Assembly (NCBI RefSeq): GCF_024679245.1
Contig: NC_090177.1
Location: forward strand, 41,290,303-41,354,302
Source: Pseudorasbora parva
Lineage: Eukaryota > Chordata > Actinopteri > Cypriniformes > Gobionidae
Reading direction: 5' to 3'
DNA: 64,000 nt
Position numbers and translations under genes: made by a program. The notes beneath the pieces were generated by a model, which worked only from the letters and a program-made list of their open reading frames with translations, made no database searches and was not told the DNA's origin. Of the stretch, positions 26,340-40,776 are shown piece after piece. Position 1 is the stretch's first letter. Each line of letters begins with the position of its first letter.

Positions 26340-26566
26340 TTTACAAGAGTGCTAATTTTGATGTGATTAGTCACTAGAGAATTTTCAGTCGGAGACCTGT
26401 ATTTTTTTCAATCTCTGCTGTCTCAGACGACGACATCTTTGTCCTGTGTCGGCCACCGTAGCTTCTGCATGTGCTAGGAAAGGGAGGGGTGGATGGTTGC
26501 AATTCACAACCTCACCACTAGATGCCGCTACATTTACACACTGTACCTTTAAGGCTCATTTGAACT
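26340..26566 (+). mobile_element. Repeat B, right fragment
   Basis: Continuation of the dispersed repeat begun at 10900, recognisable by CGGCCACCGTAGCTTCTGCA, GGAAAGGGAGGGGTG and CCTCACCACTAGATGCCGCT. It starts directly after the right CAAACTTC copy, showing that MITE A was inserted into repeat B. Confidence 0.55.
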
Positions 26567-27509
26567 GCATGAGCTTATTGATGCAGTACTCCTGGTCTTA
26601 ATTAATAAATATATACTTTTTTATATCGTAGAGTAATGTTTCAAGTTTAATGGTGCAGTGCAAAAATATTTAGTAGAGTGTCTGTGCATTAGTGTCGCTT
26701 TACATCACAACTAATGTTGTATCTTACACACAGTTGGTACAACGAGTCCCAGAACATTAGCATTTATGCTACAAATGCAATGTGATCACCTGCACTTTCA
26801 AATACCTATGAGTGTGTTTTGAGTGTCTGGAGTGCCGTCTGGAGTATCACTCTGCTCTCTTGTTATTCTCACATAATAAAGCAATTTGAATAAATATTTC
26901 ACATTTATTTCAATTATTTATTCGGTAAGTAGTCGTACAATAAGCAGGATGTACAGTCAGTCAATCAATCAGTCATGATCGCATGCGTCGGGGTTCTAAT
27001 CACCCTGAGTTTATTTTGCTATAATGACATTGACTACATTAGCCATTAAGTATATAAGCTTTTCCGGTATATACTGTATATATAGCCTACTCTAATGTAC
27101 TTAGACTTTCAACTGTCATTCTGAACTCTTGCTTCTCAAAAGTTACAAACAGGTCTGAAACTTTATTCTCCTCACTGTGTGAGTGCACGTGTAGTTTAAT
27201 AGATTAACCAACGGCATATGTAATAGTGATATGAAGGATTATAGTCTAGTGTGAGATAAACCAGCTTGTGGTGTTTGCTGTATCCTGTTTGGGCTAATAA
27301 TGCTCCAATCTGTTGCGGATGTGGAGGGGGACACTCGTGTGCCGAAGCTGACGGATAGTCCTCTTATCTCCCACTCGGAGAGAAAGAGAGTCTTACGGAC
27401 TTTTGTTCTTCCTGCCTCACAGGAAGTGAGCTGGATTGCCCTTCAGTGAAAGCGTGTGTGTGAGTGCTTTAGGTATACCCATGTTATGAGGACAAGATGT
27501 CCCCTCAAA
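26567..27509. other. Non-coding stretch, no gene seen
   Basis: Unique-looking AT-rich sequence with short tandem runs such as CAGTCAGTCAATCAATCAGT near 26955. No supported feature. Confidence 0.45.
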
Positions 27510-28893
<1,384 letters not shown>

Positions 28894-29345
28894 TTAAAGG
28901 GTTAGTTCACGCAAAAATGAAAATTCGGTCATTAATTACTTACTCTAATGTCGTTCGACATTCATAAGACCTCCGTTCATCTTCAGACACAGATGAAGAT
29001 ATTAGTGTTGAAATCTGATGGCTCAGAAAGGCCTTCATTGACACCAATGTCATTTCCTCTCTCAAGACCCATAAAGGCACTGAAGACGTCGATACAAAGC
29101 CCATCTCACTACAGCGGCTCTACAATCATTTTTTGGCGATGAGAATAGTTTTTGTGTGAAAAAACAAACAAAATAACGACTTATATAGTGATGGGCCGAT
29201 TTAAAAAAAGAAGAAGCTTTGAACGGTTATGAATCAGTGAATCGATTCATGATTTGGATCGCGTGTCAAACTGCTGAAATCACGTGACATTGGCGATCCG
29301 AATCATGAATCGATTCACTGATTCATAACCGTTCGAATTGCCATC
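28894..29345. mobile_element. Foldback-element fragment
   Basis: It starts TTAAAGGGTTAGTTCACGCA and runs into a near-perfect 42-bp inverted repeat at 29221-29334. The outer right arm expected of the family is absent, so the copy is truncated. Confidence 0.6.
29221..29334. repeat. 42-bp inverted repeat, 30-nt loop
   Basis: Positions 29221-29262 and 29293-29334 are reverse complements at 41 of 42 positions. The core is TGAATCGATTCATGAT. It would form a strong hairpin or cruciform. Confidence 0.9.
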
Positions 29346-29639
29346 CAAGGATTGATCCCACAAACAATCCCGGGACACTCTTCACTTGTTTCTGCAGCAA
29401 TTCATTGTGTTCACCTGTGTCTTGTTTAGCCTCGTTGTTTGCTCAATCATTGGTTGCTTCTTCATGGTTTTAGCTACTTTTGAGTAGCCATTAAAGAGAT
29501 GCCAGTAAAGAACCCTTATTTTTTAAGAGTGTAGAAGCTTGACTACACATCTCAGTTTATAGCATACAATGTCATGCAAAACTACACACATACAGGACAC
29601 TCATAGACAAAGTTAGAAGGGAATATTTGGATCTTGTCC

Positions 29640-29955
<316 letters not shown>

Positions 29956-31890
29956 AAACATTCAACTCAATTCGATTCTGAATGATGCACAAGCCTAATG
30001 AGCATCACACTAACTATACAGTACGCAACACTATATGAGGAAAAAATAAGATGTAGGAACACATAACTATCTGAATTGATCTCTCCCACAGGTCAAGTAA
30101 CTTCTGCACTCACAATAATAAACTCAATTGTTTTCACTTTCATTTTCTGGCCAAATTCAAAGTATAGGTTGAAAAATAAAGAAAAAAAACGAAACTCTGA
30201 GTTAAGAGGAAGAAAGAAGTGAGACTAACTTGCGGTCTATAAATATGGCGAATCCAGTTAGAGACGTGGATGTTTGGTCATCGCTGGTGTTCAGACCCTT
30301 CCTGGTGTATTCAGTGTCATAAATCCTGGTCAAAATACGTTCAAGATTAGATGACAGGCAGCGAAAGCAGATTACATTAACAGATTGAAAATGAAGTATA
30401 ACAATAATAAAAATTTGCACGGTTTTATGTGATACGAGCTAATCACCGTATGTAACTCAATTTATGTAATGCAATTTTTGTGTTTCTTGTTCAGATTACA
30501 TTTTCTGGCCGTGCTTCCAAGATGTAGAATCTGTGATTCTGAAGTAAAGAAGAGCGGGGCACAACCTAACACTTTATGACTGTCTCAGTTTGTGTAAATC
30601 CACTTGGGATTCAGAGTATTTATTTTTCCCACATTAATTTCACATGTCTAGTACAATTATGTAACAGCTTAAAATGTTACCTGATATAATAAAAAAATAT
30701 CCAAGACAAACTAAAATATTTTGTCAATAAAATACAATTATTAACTTTTTCAAATAACATAATGGATTTTTTTTAATCATTATAATTTTTGTTTGTTTTG
30801 AGTTTGAAAGCAAACACTGTAAAGCACAGCTATGCAGCGTAATATACAATATAATATAATATATAATATATAATAATAATAACGAAACATTTCTGAACAT
30901 TGACTCTTAGTCTTTATTCACCCCTTTCTCATGGTTTCCCAAACCAATTCATAAGAATAGAATATAGAATAAAATAGGGCTGTTCTGGGAACATTGTAAT
31001 ACAGTGTGACAACATGCCCCGTCTGCAACTCTGGGATTTTCTGCTGTTAGATCAGCATTTAAGAACAATCTCAACTGTTAAAAAAACAGATATATGTTTA
31101 CAATAAAATCAGATTTGTCTAATTTGAAATAAACACACACACAAAAAATGTGATGAAAAAGATAAAAAAATTGCTTAAGAAATTCAAGAGAAGAGAATTT
31201 TCTCAAGAGAATGTTTGCTGTGGTTAAGTAAATGTTCAGTGATATCTTCCAAAGATTTTTTAATTTAGTAAATTATTTCTCTAAATAATGTTAATATGGC
31301 AACCAGGAAATACACTAAGTTCCGTCACCCTGACTTGTGTGGAAAATTGATGAATGAACGACAGCCACAAAAACTCCTGAAAACATTAGATTGATCCGCG
31401 CTGAGGGGCCGCCGATGCACAACCCACGTAAAGGTGGTAATTCAACAAATAACTGCAATTGCAGGTTTCATACAGAGATGGCGACAGAGAGGCCAAATGA
31501 TAGGATGTCCTGCCTGCCTGTATTTCGATACCTCCGCACACCAGTTTACACAGACATCACGCCATCAGCACGCTTCACACTATGAGTTAGACAGACGTCA
31601 GTCATCGAGCAACGCAACTGAAAAAGCAGCCGCCTTTACAGTTCCTCCAGAACCAAAACAACCAGCTTAGGCTGTGTTCATGCCATAACTGCTGTAATGT
31701 GTAAGAGATGGAAACCCGTGACGTTATACTCCGAGCGGTTTGTAACTCGAATTCATACGTTTCAATGTCAACACTATCAACACCGAAATGAATCTGCAGC
31801 AGTCAGCTGATAGAGGTCAGTGCTCTTCAATGTTGTACAAGTTACTTCCAAAATGTAATACATTAAAGATTACTTGTTACTGTTAAGTAT
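29956..31890. other. Non-coding stretch, no gene seen
   Basis: AT-rich. Short open frames near 31390-31670 and 30202-30420 overlap without recognisable motifs. Confidence 0.4.
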
Positions 31891-32216
31891 GGGATAATGC
31901 ACATTGTTATCGCAGAATAAACACCGACAGAGTGATCAGGACATCAACGTGAAGTCTTGCGTCACTCTGAACGTGTTTATTCTGCAATAACAACTTGCTG
32001 GGTGTACATTATCTTGCTTTTATTACACGTCTCTGTGAAATACTTGACTCTGATTGGTCTATTGCACATTCCAGCGGTATGTTATTCCCAGTTAACAATC
32101 GACAAAATGGAATAACACACGCTCATCCGGGTACTATGAGTTATCCTGACCGGTACTACTTACATGGTTGCCGCTGGAATGCACAATTGACCAATCAGAA
32201 TCAAGTATTTCACGGA
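31891..32216. mobile_element. Two adjacent inverted-repeat pairs, MITE remnants
   Basis: The first pair is near 31893-31924 and 31973-32013 (GTTATCGCAGAATAAACAC versus GTGTTTATTCTGCAATAAC). The second is near 32033-32077 and 32171-32216 (CTGATTGGTCTATTGCACATTCCAGCGG-like, given here only as its mirrored core CATTCCAGCGG/CCGCTGGAATG). The surrounding TTACATTAC-rich sequence suggests both lie in another decayed element, possibly ending at about 33552 (CAACACTAGTG). Confidence 0.55.
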
Positions 32217-32728
32217 GCCGTGAGTAATTCTTTACATTACAATATTACTTTCTCAGAATTGTAATGCGTTATATTACTCCTGTATTACTTTTGAGATACT
32301 TTCACCAAATTAGCTACAGAAGTAGAACTTCACATTCTAAAATGACACAATGTAGGCTATTACAGAGAATTTCACATCCAGAAGAAGGCGATATGATGGA
32401 GATAATGACTGTGGGCCATCCAGGCTACTAACAATATAACATATAATTGGCAAAGTGAAGCCTCAAGACAGTGCAAGAAAGGGTGACAGACAAAATCACA
32501 AACGATCCAAGTCTGTTAAAAGCATGGTAAAGGTAAAGTGATTATCTGGATATATCTGGGAATAGCTTGGGTCTATTCATATTAGACACAACAGAACTGT
32601 GTGTAAACTGTAATGCCATGAAAAGATGCAAATTCGTTTTTTTTTTTCTTATTGTCTTTGAATCCAAGAGGTTCACAACACAAAAACATCATTGCAAGTG
32701 CAAAATACAAGATGTTTTTATTTTATTT

Positions 32729-32960
32729 ATTTTTTATTGCTAGTGCTAGTGCTATTTCGCAACGGCATTATTTCTGTTTTAGACAAAGGTTGCATTTGAC
32801 AACATTTGCATTTGACTATAACGTTCTTCTTGTCCTTATCTCTGACAAACTCGAAGTAATGCGCATACATCCGTCTCGCGAATATACGGTCTTCTTCTGC
32901 CTTCTTCAACCATTAAACCTTATTTATACTTTCGTTTTTCTCCTCAGCAGGAGCCTCCGC
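32729..32960 (-). pseudogene. BED-type zinc-finger-like fragment, probably hAT-derived
   Basis: Minus-strand reading includes RMYAHYFEFVRDKDKKNVIV, then KCKCC, then a NSTSTSN stretch. The aromatic-rich start, the C-x2-C pair and the NSTS-N element match the N-terminal half of a BED finger as found in hAT transposases. The second ligand pair (H...H/C) is missing because the frame reaches a stop just after the SN-KK motif. No other transposase part is visible nearby. An alternative is chance similarity. Confidence 0.45.
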
Positions 32961-33140
32961 TGACTGCGCGTGCATCGTCCATTTGGAGGTATTTATACTC
33001 GACGCGCCCACCGTTGTGCTTTTCTTTAAAACGACAGAGCCTTTAAAGGAAGTGTATGTAAGATTGTGGCCAAAACTGGTACTGCAATCACTTTTAAATG
33101 ACTGTAGAGTGGTGTATCCCTCTTCCCCTCCCCCTGACTC

Positions 33141-33222
33141 GAGGTTGCCAGATTGGCTGCAGGATCAGCAGGACCGTTTGTAGATCTGCAGCTGTGGTAA
33201 CTAGAGCAGATCTGGCAACCTC
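33141..33222. repeat. Short inverted repeat GAGGTTGCCAGAT
   Basis: GAGGTTGCCAGAT at 33141 faces AGATCTGGCAACCTC at 33208-33222. Probably the ends or interior of a small MITE. Confidence 0.5.
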
Positions 33223-33679
33223 AAACACTACTGACTTTGTGATTGGTCGATAGGTGGAGGGCGGAGCTTCAGGCCAAAACACAACATGACAACATCAACA
33301 TCAGCTGAGCTGCAACAACAACTTTTAAATGACAATATCCTGGCTGGACTACTGTTGTCAGTGATATAATTTTTTTATTTAATTTTTTTTACAATTAAAT
33401 CTTGGGCTGTGTGTTGTAACGCAACCATTTCTGAAAGTGTACGAGTAAAATATTACTGAATATTGATAGTAATGCCTTACACTACTGCGTTCCAGCAAAA
33501 AGTTATATGTTACTGTAATGGATTGCTTTTGTAATGGATTACTCCCAACACTAGTGCTTTTTATGTTCATTATTATTTTCATGTTATGCTATAATGCTTT
33601 GAGCCATAAGGTAGTTTAACGCTGGAGGCTTTTTTGCTCCCTGCATGGAAGCGTGGTTTTGGGTACGCTCTGAAGTACT

Positions 33680-33765
33680 CTGATGGGTTAAAAACAACCC
33701 AAGCTGGGTTGAAAATGGACAAACACAACAATTGGGTTGTTTTAACCCAGCATTTTTTAGAAGGA
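33680..33765. mobile_element. TTGGGTT-type MITE fragment
   Basis: AACAACCCAAGCTGGGTTGA at 33692 and AATTGGGTTGTTTTAACCCA at 33730 resemble the ends of the 11022-14949 element. A small solo terminus or short MITE. Confidence 0.5.
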
Positions 33766-34217
33766 GGGAGGGTGAGATCTTATGCTTTCAAAGCTAGCTT
33801 GGTTGTCCTAGCATTTCTGAAAATTGCATACCCTACCTTTAAGAAACTATCCAATATCAACAACAAAAAAAGTAGGGCGGGATTTGGTTTGTGTATTGGT
33901 TGCTGACTGGATGTTGCCCTTAAAAATAGAGGCAGCTGAACACGAACTAGCAGAGGCAGGATTTAAGTGGACTAAATCCTTGCCGTTTTTAGTTTTTATT
34001 GCATGACGACTTGAAGGATCAAAGGTTCCCGGCTCAGACTGACGTAAAGTGTCAGTAAAGGGTTAAGTGTGGAGCACAGCTGATCCAGTAAGGGGTTAAC
34101 TGCAGGACGAGAGGCAGAGCAGCCATAGGGCCGGGCAGAGCGCCAGCTCCACTCATAAACTAGAGGCTTCCAGTCAGTGTGCCAGGGACAGCCCCGTGAC
34201 TCAGAGAATGAATCCTG

Positions 34218-35999
<1,782 letters not shown>

Positions 36000-36174
36000 G
36001 TACTGAGTAATAATAAAACATTGTTTTGTTTTTCTTTCTTAAATATATACATGCATGTGTGTGTATTTATATATACATAATAATTATACACAGTATACAC
36101 ATATATTATGTAAACACAAACTTTTATTTTGGATGCGATTAATTGTGATTAATTGGTCTGACAGCGCTATTACA
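36000..36174. repeat. Interspersed-repeat fragment ending GGATGCGATTAATTGTGATT
   Basis: A run of short AT-rich microsatellite-like sequence ends in TTTTATTTTGGATGCGATTA. This is a motif I remember as an end of an abundant fish MITE. The Tc1 element at 36177 inserted right after it. Confidence 0.45.
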
Positions 36175-36176
36175 TA

Positions 36177-37820
36177 CAGTCCATGTCAAAAGTCTTGTCG
36201 CTTATCTATTTTCTAGAAATACCTGATATTAACCTGACTTTTAATTAATTCATTGGTGTTAGAAATAGCTCATATGAAAAGCTAACACCCTCCCAAATGA
36301 TGTTTAATGCACTGAATTAAATAATTTTCATAGAAAAAATATTTATCATTTAATCAAGACAGAAAGGTCAAATTTTGGCAAGACAAAAGTTTTGTCCCCT
36401 ATACAGAAATTGAACAAATTTACTGCAAATACAAAAATATGTCAGCAAATTAAGTTGTGGTGCTGTGAGATCCAAATGTAATATCTTGTATGACTTCCAT
36501 GAGCTTGAAGGACTGCATCCATGCGGTTTGGCAAGGATTCATACAATTTATTGATGAAGTCATCAGGAATAGCTAAGAAAGCAGTCTTGCATGCCTCCCA
36601 GAGTTCATCAATATTCTTTGGTTTCGTCTTCCATGCGTCCTCTTTCATCCTACCCCACATATGCTCAATGATGTTCATGTCTGGTGACTGGGCTAGCCAA
36701 TCCTGGAGCATCTTGATCTTCGCCTGAGGAACTTTGATGTGGAGATGGAAGTATGCGATGGAGCACCGTCCTGCTGCAGAATTTGGCCTCTTTTATGGTT
36801 GGGAATATAAGAGGTGGCTAAGATTTCTTGGTATTTTAGACTATTGATGTTCCCTTCCACCCTGCAGATCTCTCGCACACCCCCATACTGGATGTAACCC
36901 CAGACCATGATTTTTCCGCCACCAAACTTCACTGTTTTCTGGGTGAATCTCGGATCCATTCTGGCTCCAGTAGGTCTCCTGCAATATTTGCGGTGACTGT
37001 GGTGTAATTCAACAGAAGATTCATCTGAAAAATCCACCTTCTGCCACTTTTCCAGCGTCCATCCTTTTAGCAGGCTGTGGGCCTTGGCAAATGCCACACG
37101 GTTTTTCAATTGTATTTTGTTTAGTGCTGGCTTCTGGGCACTGATTCGACCATGAAGGCCATTTCGAGACAGAATCCGACAAACTGTTCTAGTTGACACA
37201 GGGACTTCAGGTGACCAGGTCTCGTGGAGCTCTGCTGCAGTGGAAAATGGGCTGGCCTTGGATTTTCGAGCCAACAAACGGTCCTCTCGAGCAGTTGTCT
37301 TGCGGGGTGTGCCTGACCTGGGCTTGTCAAAAACGTCTCCAGTCTCTTCAAATATTTTTTTTTAATCCTCTGTACTTGAAGCTGAGACACATTGAAGGTG
37401 TCTGCCACATCAGCAGTGGATCTGGTCTTCAGCCTCTTGATAATCAAAACTTTAGTCTCTGGGTGAATCTTAGGCATGTTTGCAGAGGTCTAGTTGCAGT
37501 TGATGTGAAGGTGTAGTGTACTGGGGTTCTTTTTATACACACTTGAGACCTAATTGATCCATTATTAGTCACAGGTGAAGCTCATATGACAAGGTGACAA
37601 CACTTATGTCTTTGCAAAAATTGACTCAATGGGCTTTACCAAGCTGTGAATATTAGAATACTTTTTGAAAGTTTAGTTTTTCACTGAAACATTATCACAA
37701 AAGCTGGTGGGATTAAAATGAGCCATTTCTTGGCTCATCCAAAAATCTTGATTAGAAATATATTTCAGCGGCACTTTAGGTCAATTTGTACACAAGCGAC
37801 AAGACTTTTGTCAGGGACTG
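36177..37820 (-). mobile_element. Complete Tc1-type transposon, 1,644 bp
   Basis: Ends CAGTCCATGTCAAAAGTCTT and, mirrored on the right, AAGACTTTTGTCAGGGACTG are inverted, with a TA dinucleotide on each side (36175-36176 and 37821-37822), the Tc1/mariner target. The right inverted end includes AAGCGACAAGACTTTTGTC. It contains one transposase pseudogene on the minus strand. Confidence 0.93.
36442..37477 (-). pseudogene. Tc1 transposase, DD34E, two frameshifts
   Basis: This would be a cut-and-paste transposase acting in the nucleus on its own inverted repeats. It starts MPKIHPETKVLIIKRLKTRS with a helix-turn-helix following (TADVADTFNVSQLQVQRIKK). The frame breaks at a poly-A (minus strand) run near 37352-37362, then continues as ETGDVF...RSGTPRKTTARE, a GRPR-like linker. 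All three catalytic residues remain: D in FSDES, D in QQDGAPSHTS, E in SPDMNIIEHMW, with 34 residues between the last two once a 1-nt deletion near 36722 is allowed for. Two frameshifts and no other lesion I could see, so this copy died fairly recently. Confidence 0.9.
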
Positions 37821-37822
37821 TA

Positions 37823-38044
37823 TATGATACAAATATTGCATTGAGTTAAGTGCACTTAAAGGCCCATTGAAACGTGGAGCATTATTCAATGTGTTCAATT
37901 ATAAAACAGGAAGTCAGGGCGGGTCTTATCGAACAGCCCCTGCCCTTTTTTAGAGCCAAAAACCAGCCAATAGGCTATTCGCTAATAGCCAATAGCGTTT
38001 AGTTTATATAGGGGGAGGTGTTGCTGTAATTTATAATAATATCT
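37823..38044. repeat. Interspersed-repeat fragment starting TTAAAGGCCCATTGAAACG
   Basis: A moderately GC-rich stretch with GGGCGGGTCTTATCG and GCCAATAG motifs, located between the Tc1 element and the LINE. The TTAA at its left might be a target site. Family not identified. Confidence 0.3.
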
Positions 38045-38277
38045 TCAGTATTACTCAGAAGTCTAGTTTCAAACATAATTCCTTTGAAGTTTTGGTGCTT
38101 TATGTAACGCTGTGTAGTGTAAATGATAAATCCGGTTTGACATTTGTGTTGGCTACTGTCTAAAGTCCACCAGGGCACAATACAGACTTTATCAGAGAAT
38201 TTGCTGGTTTTCTATCAGAGTTAGTATTAGCTGAAGATAAAGTACTAATTGTTGGTGATTTTAATATCCACGTAGAC
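38045..38277 (+). pseudogene. LINE endonuclease fragment (5' part of split CR1/L2-like LINE)
   Basis: The plus strand reads SPPGHNTDFIREF and DKVLIVGDFNIHVD, the conserved SxPPG and GDFN blocks of the apurinic-type endonuclease of CR1/L2-clade LINEs. One stop (TAA in place of the residue before SPPG) is present. It is cut immediately after NIHVD by the hAT element, and the frame resumes at 40777 with NEKDALG. The 5' untranslated region and endonuclease start are absent. Confidence 0.75.
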
Positions 38278-38389
38278 CAGTGTTACTCATTGCGCGGCTC
38301 GCGAGCCTCATGCGGCTCGCCAAGCTTTAATTTGCGTCTCGCATTATATCACATGTGAATGCGTATCAATAGTACGAGTGTGCAATCTC

Positions 38390-38573
38390 GTGGAATGTAT
38401 ATGAGTTTTGGCGTGCATATGCTACGCAGTTTTTCGCGTGCATATGATACGCACTTTATGGCGTGTATATGACACGCTCTTGGATGGGGGTGGGGGGTTC
38501 GTGCGTATAATACGCGTATCATATGCACGCGAAAAACTGCGTACCAAATGCACGCCAAATATATTCCATGACG
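38390..38573. mobile_element. Palindromic MITE with about 65-bp arms
   Basis: The left arm (38390-38454) carries GCGTGCATATGCTACGCAG and TTTTTCGCGTGCATATGATA. The right arm (38512-38573) carries their mirror, CGTATCATATGCACGCGAAA and ACTGCGTACCAAATGCACGC. The loop contains a third copy of the GCGTGTATATGACACGC motif and a short G-rich run. Confidence 0.8.
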
Positions 38574-38584
38574 CTAAGTTAGGA

Positions 38585-38705
38585 CAATTCTAACAGAGAA
38601 ACTGCCTCACCAATGAACATCTTGCATGCCTCACAAGGGCAATGACAAGCTACAAATACAACATGAAGAAAGTCAAGGAAATGCATGCATGCTTCCGCTC
38701 ATCCC
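38585..38705 (+). pseudogene. hAT transposase C-terminal fragment
   Basis: The plus strand reads RNCLTNEHLACLTRAMTSYK-like sequence (CTCACCAATGAACATCTTGC). It resembles the conserved 'LT(D/N)EHL...LR' tail of hAT transposases related to GTF2IRD2/ZBED-type genes. The hATC dimerisation region and the catalytic region upstream are missing. The family assignment rests on this one motif. Confidence 0.45.
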
Positions 38706-38823
38706 AGCATTAATGTAATCCTGCTTTTTTGGATGGCGGGAGGCTTCGGCTTCGTCCGGTCTTTTTTAGTCTGCGTGTTCTTCAATCCGCAGCGGCGCGG
38801 AGCAGAGCGCACGTGAGAAGCAG

Positions 38824-38825
<2 letters not shown>

Positions 38826-38859
<34 letters not shown>
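38826..38859. repeat. Short (TG)n microsatellite
   Basis: About 16 TG dinucleotides. Confidence 0.95.
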
Positions 38860-38860
<1 letters not shown>

Positions 38861-38909
38861 CATCTGAGCCTCTGTAGCAGATATGCACCTTTTGTAAAAT
38901 GAAAGTTAA

Positions 38910-40086
38910 AGGGGGGGTGAAACACTCAGTTTCAGTCAATCTCATGTCAATCTTGAGTACCTATAGAGTAGTATTGCATCCTTCATATCTCCGAAAAGTC
39001 TTTAGTTTTATCATATTTATAAAAGAAATATAGGCTGTACCGAGTCTTTCCGGAAAAAAACGAGCGCCTGGAGGCGTATCGTGTGGGCGGAGCTAAAGAA
39101 TGACGAGCGCGCGCAAAGCGGTGACGTCCTCAAGCGTGGAGAAACCCATGGCTATCTCAGCTAATACAGATAATGATCCAGAATCAAATCTGAGGGAGAA
39201 ATAAATTGAACAGGAGAAACGGCAACATCAGGACGTCCGTCTCTGTGGTATGTAAGTTACTGTATTTAGTGGCCTCTCCACATTTCTGTGTGTTTACTCG
39301 CAGTGTATGAGGACATGATTCGGTTTATGGACTATTGTATGCGACTAGACCTTAGAAGTAGCAAGCAAAACGGTTTTGCACGTCAGAATACTGTAACGTT
39401 ATACAGAGAACAACAATGGAGTAACCGTTAGCGCATTTGAATGACGAAGCACGCGATCGTATCGTTTACTGATGTTTACTCACGCGACGATAGCCAACAG
39501 CACAGACATTTGAAGCAGTTTAACTCACCGGCTGCTTCCAAAGCAGGACCGAACCTTTATCGCTGGGACTGCTCCGTCAAAAACACACTTCTTTGCTATG
39601 ATTTGGTGAAGTCCTGACAGCAGTGGCGTGTAAATCCACTTTGAGACGCGACTGAAACGATGTTGTGAAGCTTCCCGTCATTTCTGCGTTCAAATCGGTT
39701 CAAATGCAGCGCTGCCTTCCCGGAATGCTGTGCTGAAGCGTTGAAGTCGCTCGACGTCACCCATAGGAATAAAGAGAAGCGCGGCGCCACATAAGTGTTC
39801 ACAGACGACTGGATCTGCATCTATTCAAGCGCGCGCACACCCTACCGGGAGAAGAGCCCGTACGGCCCATACAAGGACCTTCCGCTCTATTTAACGTCAA
39901 GTAGACCCATACTCGAAAAAACTCGCCGAAACTTGTGAGAAACCGGAAGGAGTATTTTTAACACAGAAATACTCCATCAAACGTCCAACATTAGTTTTTG
40001 AAACTTTGTCTATGTTTAGGATGGGAATCCAAGTCTTTAACAGTGTAAAAAGCTCAGTATGCATGAAACAGCATCTCACCCCCCCT
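38910..40086. mobile_element. TTAA-target non-autonomous element, 1,177 bp
   Basis: TTAA at 38906-38909 and 40087-40090 flank an element that starts AGGGGGGGTGAAACACTCAG and ends CATCTCACCCCCCCTT (mirrored AAGGGGGGGTGAGATG). The TTAA target and these ends suggest a Kolobok- or piggyBac-type non-autonomous transposon. GC-rich interior with no transposase. A diverged fragment of the same family lies at 7143-7280. Confidence 0.85.
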
Positions 40087-40409
40087 TTAAGACATCTGTC
40101 ATTTATTTTTCTCTTGTATTGTATCTTCAATTTTCTTCTTTTTTTTTCTTTTTTTTTCAATTTTCTTTCGGCCAAGTTTTATTTTCACAAAAATATTCAG
40201 GCAAATTAATAAACTTTTGTCTACTCTAATTTCACAATTTTTAACTGAAAATATGCCTATGTGAGTCATAATCTAGGCCTAATTAACGAACAAGAAATAT
40301 TAACAAAGCCATTTTCATCAGATTAGGCATTTTTAGTGCTATTGTTATCTAATTTTTTGGCCTTCAGAACAACTTAAAATGCACATATTTAGATCATAGA
40401 AATAAAAAA

Positions 40410-40692
40410 TTTCTCGAGGGAGCATGCCCCCTGAACCCCCCTAACATTTTGGATCTCTGTAATTATAAACATTATTGGATACAAATATTACATGTAAAGT
40501 ATGAACATGCAGTAAGGGAGTAATATTTGCTTTATAAGTAATAAACAGCCAATATCGTTTGGGTATGCATGTTTGTAAGCTACTAGTTAATGGCACAATT
40601 TGGACACTACACTATGTTACCATTTTTTCCATAGGCTACCCTCACTGGGGGCTAAGCTCCCCTAAAACGAAAATCCTAGAAACGCCGCTGCT
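40410..40692. mobile_element. Probable second hAT terminus
   Basis: GAGGGAGCATGCCCCCTGAA near 40417 and GGGGGCTAAGCTCCCCTAAA near 40646 are followed by AACGAAAATCCTAGAAACGCCGCTG (mirrored CAGCGGCGTTTCTAGG), a sequence I recall from hAT ends in fish. The opposite end was not located. Confidence 0.35.
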
Positions 40693-40776
40693 TTGCAATA
40701 AAAGTTGCTCTCCTATTGATTTTGTGCTATCAGTGCGGCTCTCATGAAAAAAATAGTGAAGACCACTGACGTAGAC

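Larger units (their letters stand above)
38278..40768 (+). mobile_element. hAT element with exact 8-bp target duplication, 2.5 kb
   Basis: It begins CAGTGTTACTC and ends GAAGACCACTG (mirrored CAGTGGTCTTC) and is flanked by ACGTAGAC at 38270-38277 and 40769-40776. Removing element plus one duplication restores the LINE reading frame through GDFNIHVD-NEKD, which proves the boundaries. Inside are a palindromic MITE (38390-38573), a transposase C-terminal fragment (38585-38705), a TG microsatellite and a TTAA-flanked element (38910-40086). Confidence 0.92.
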
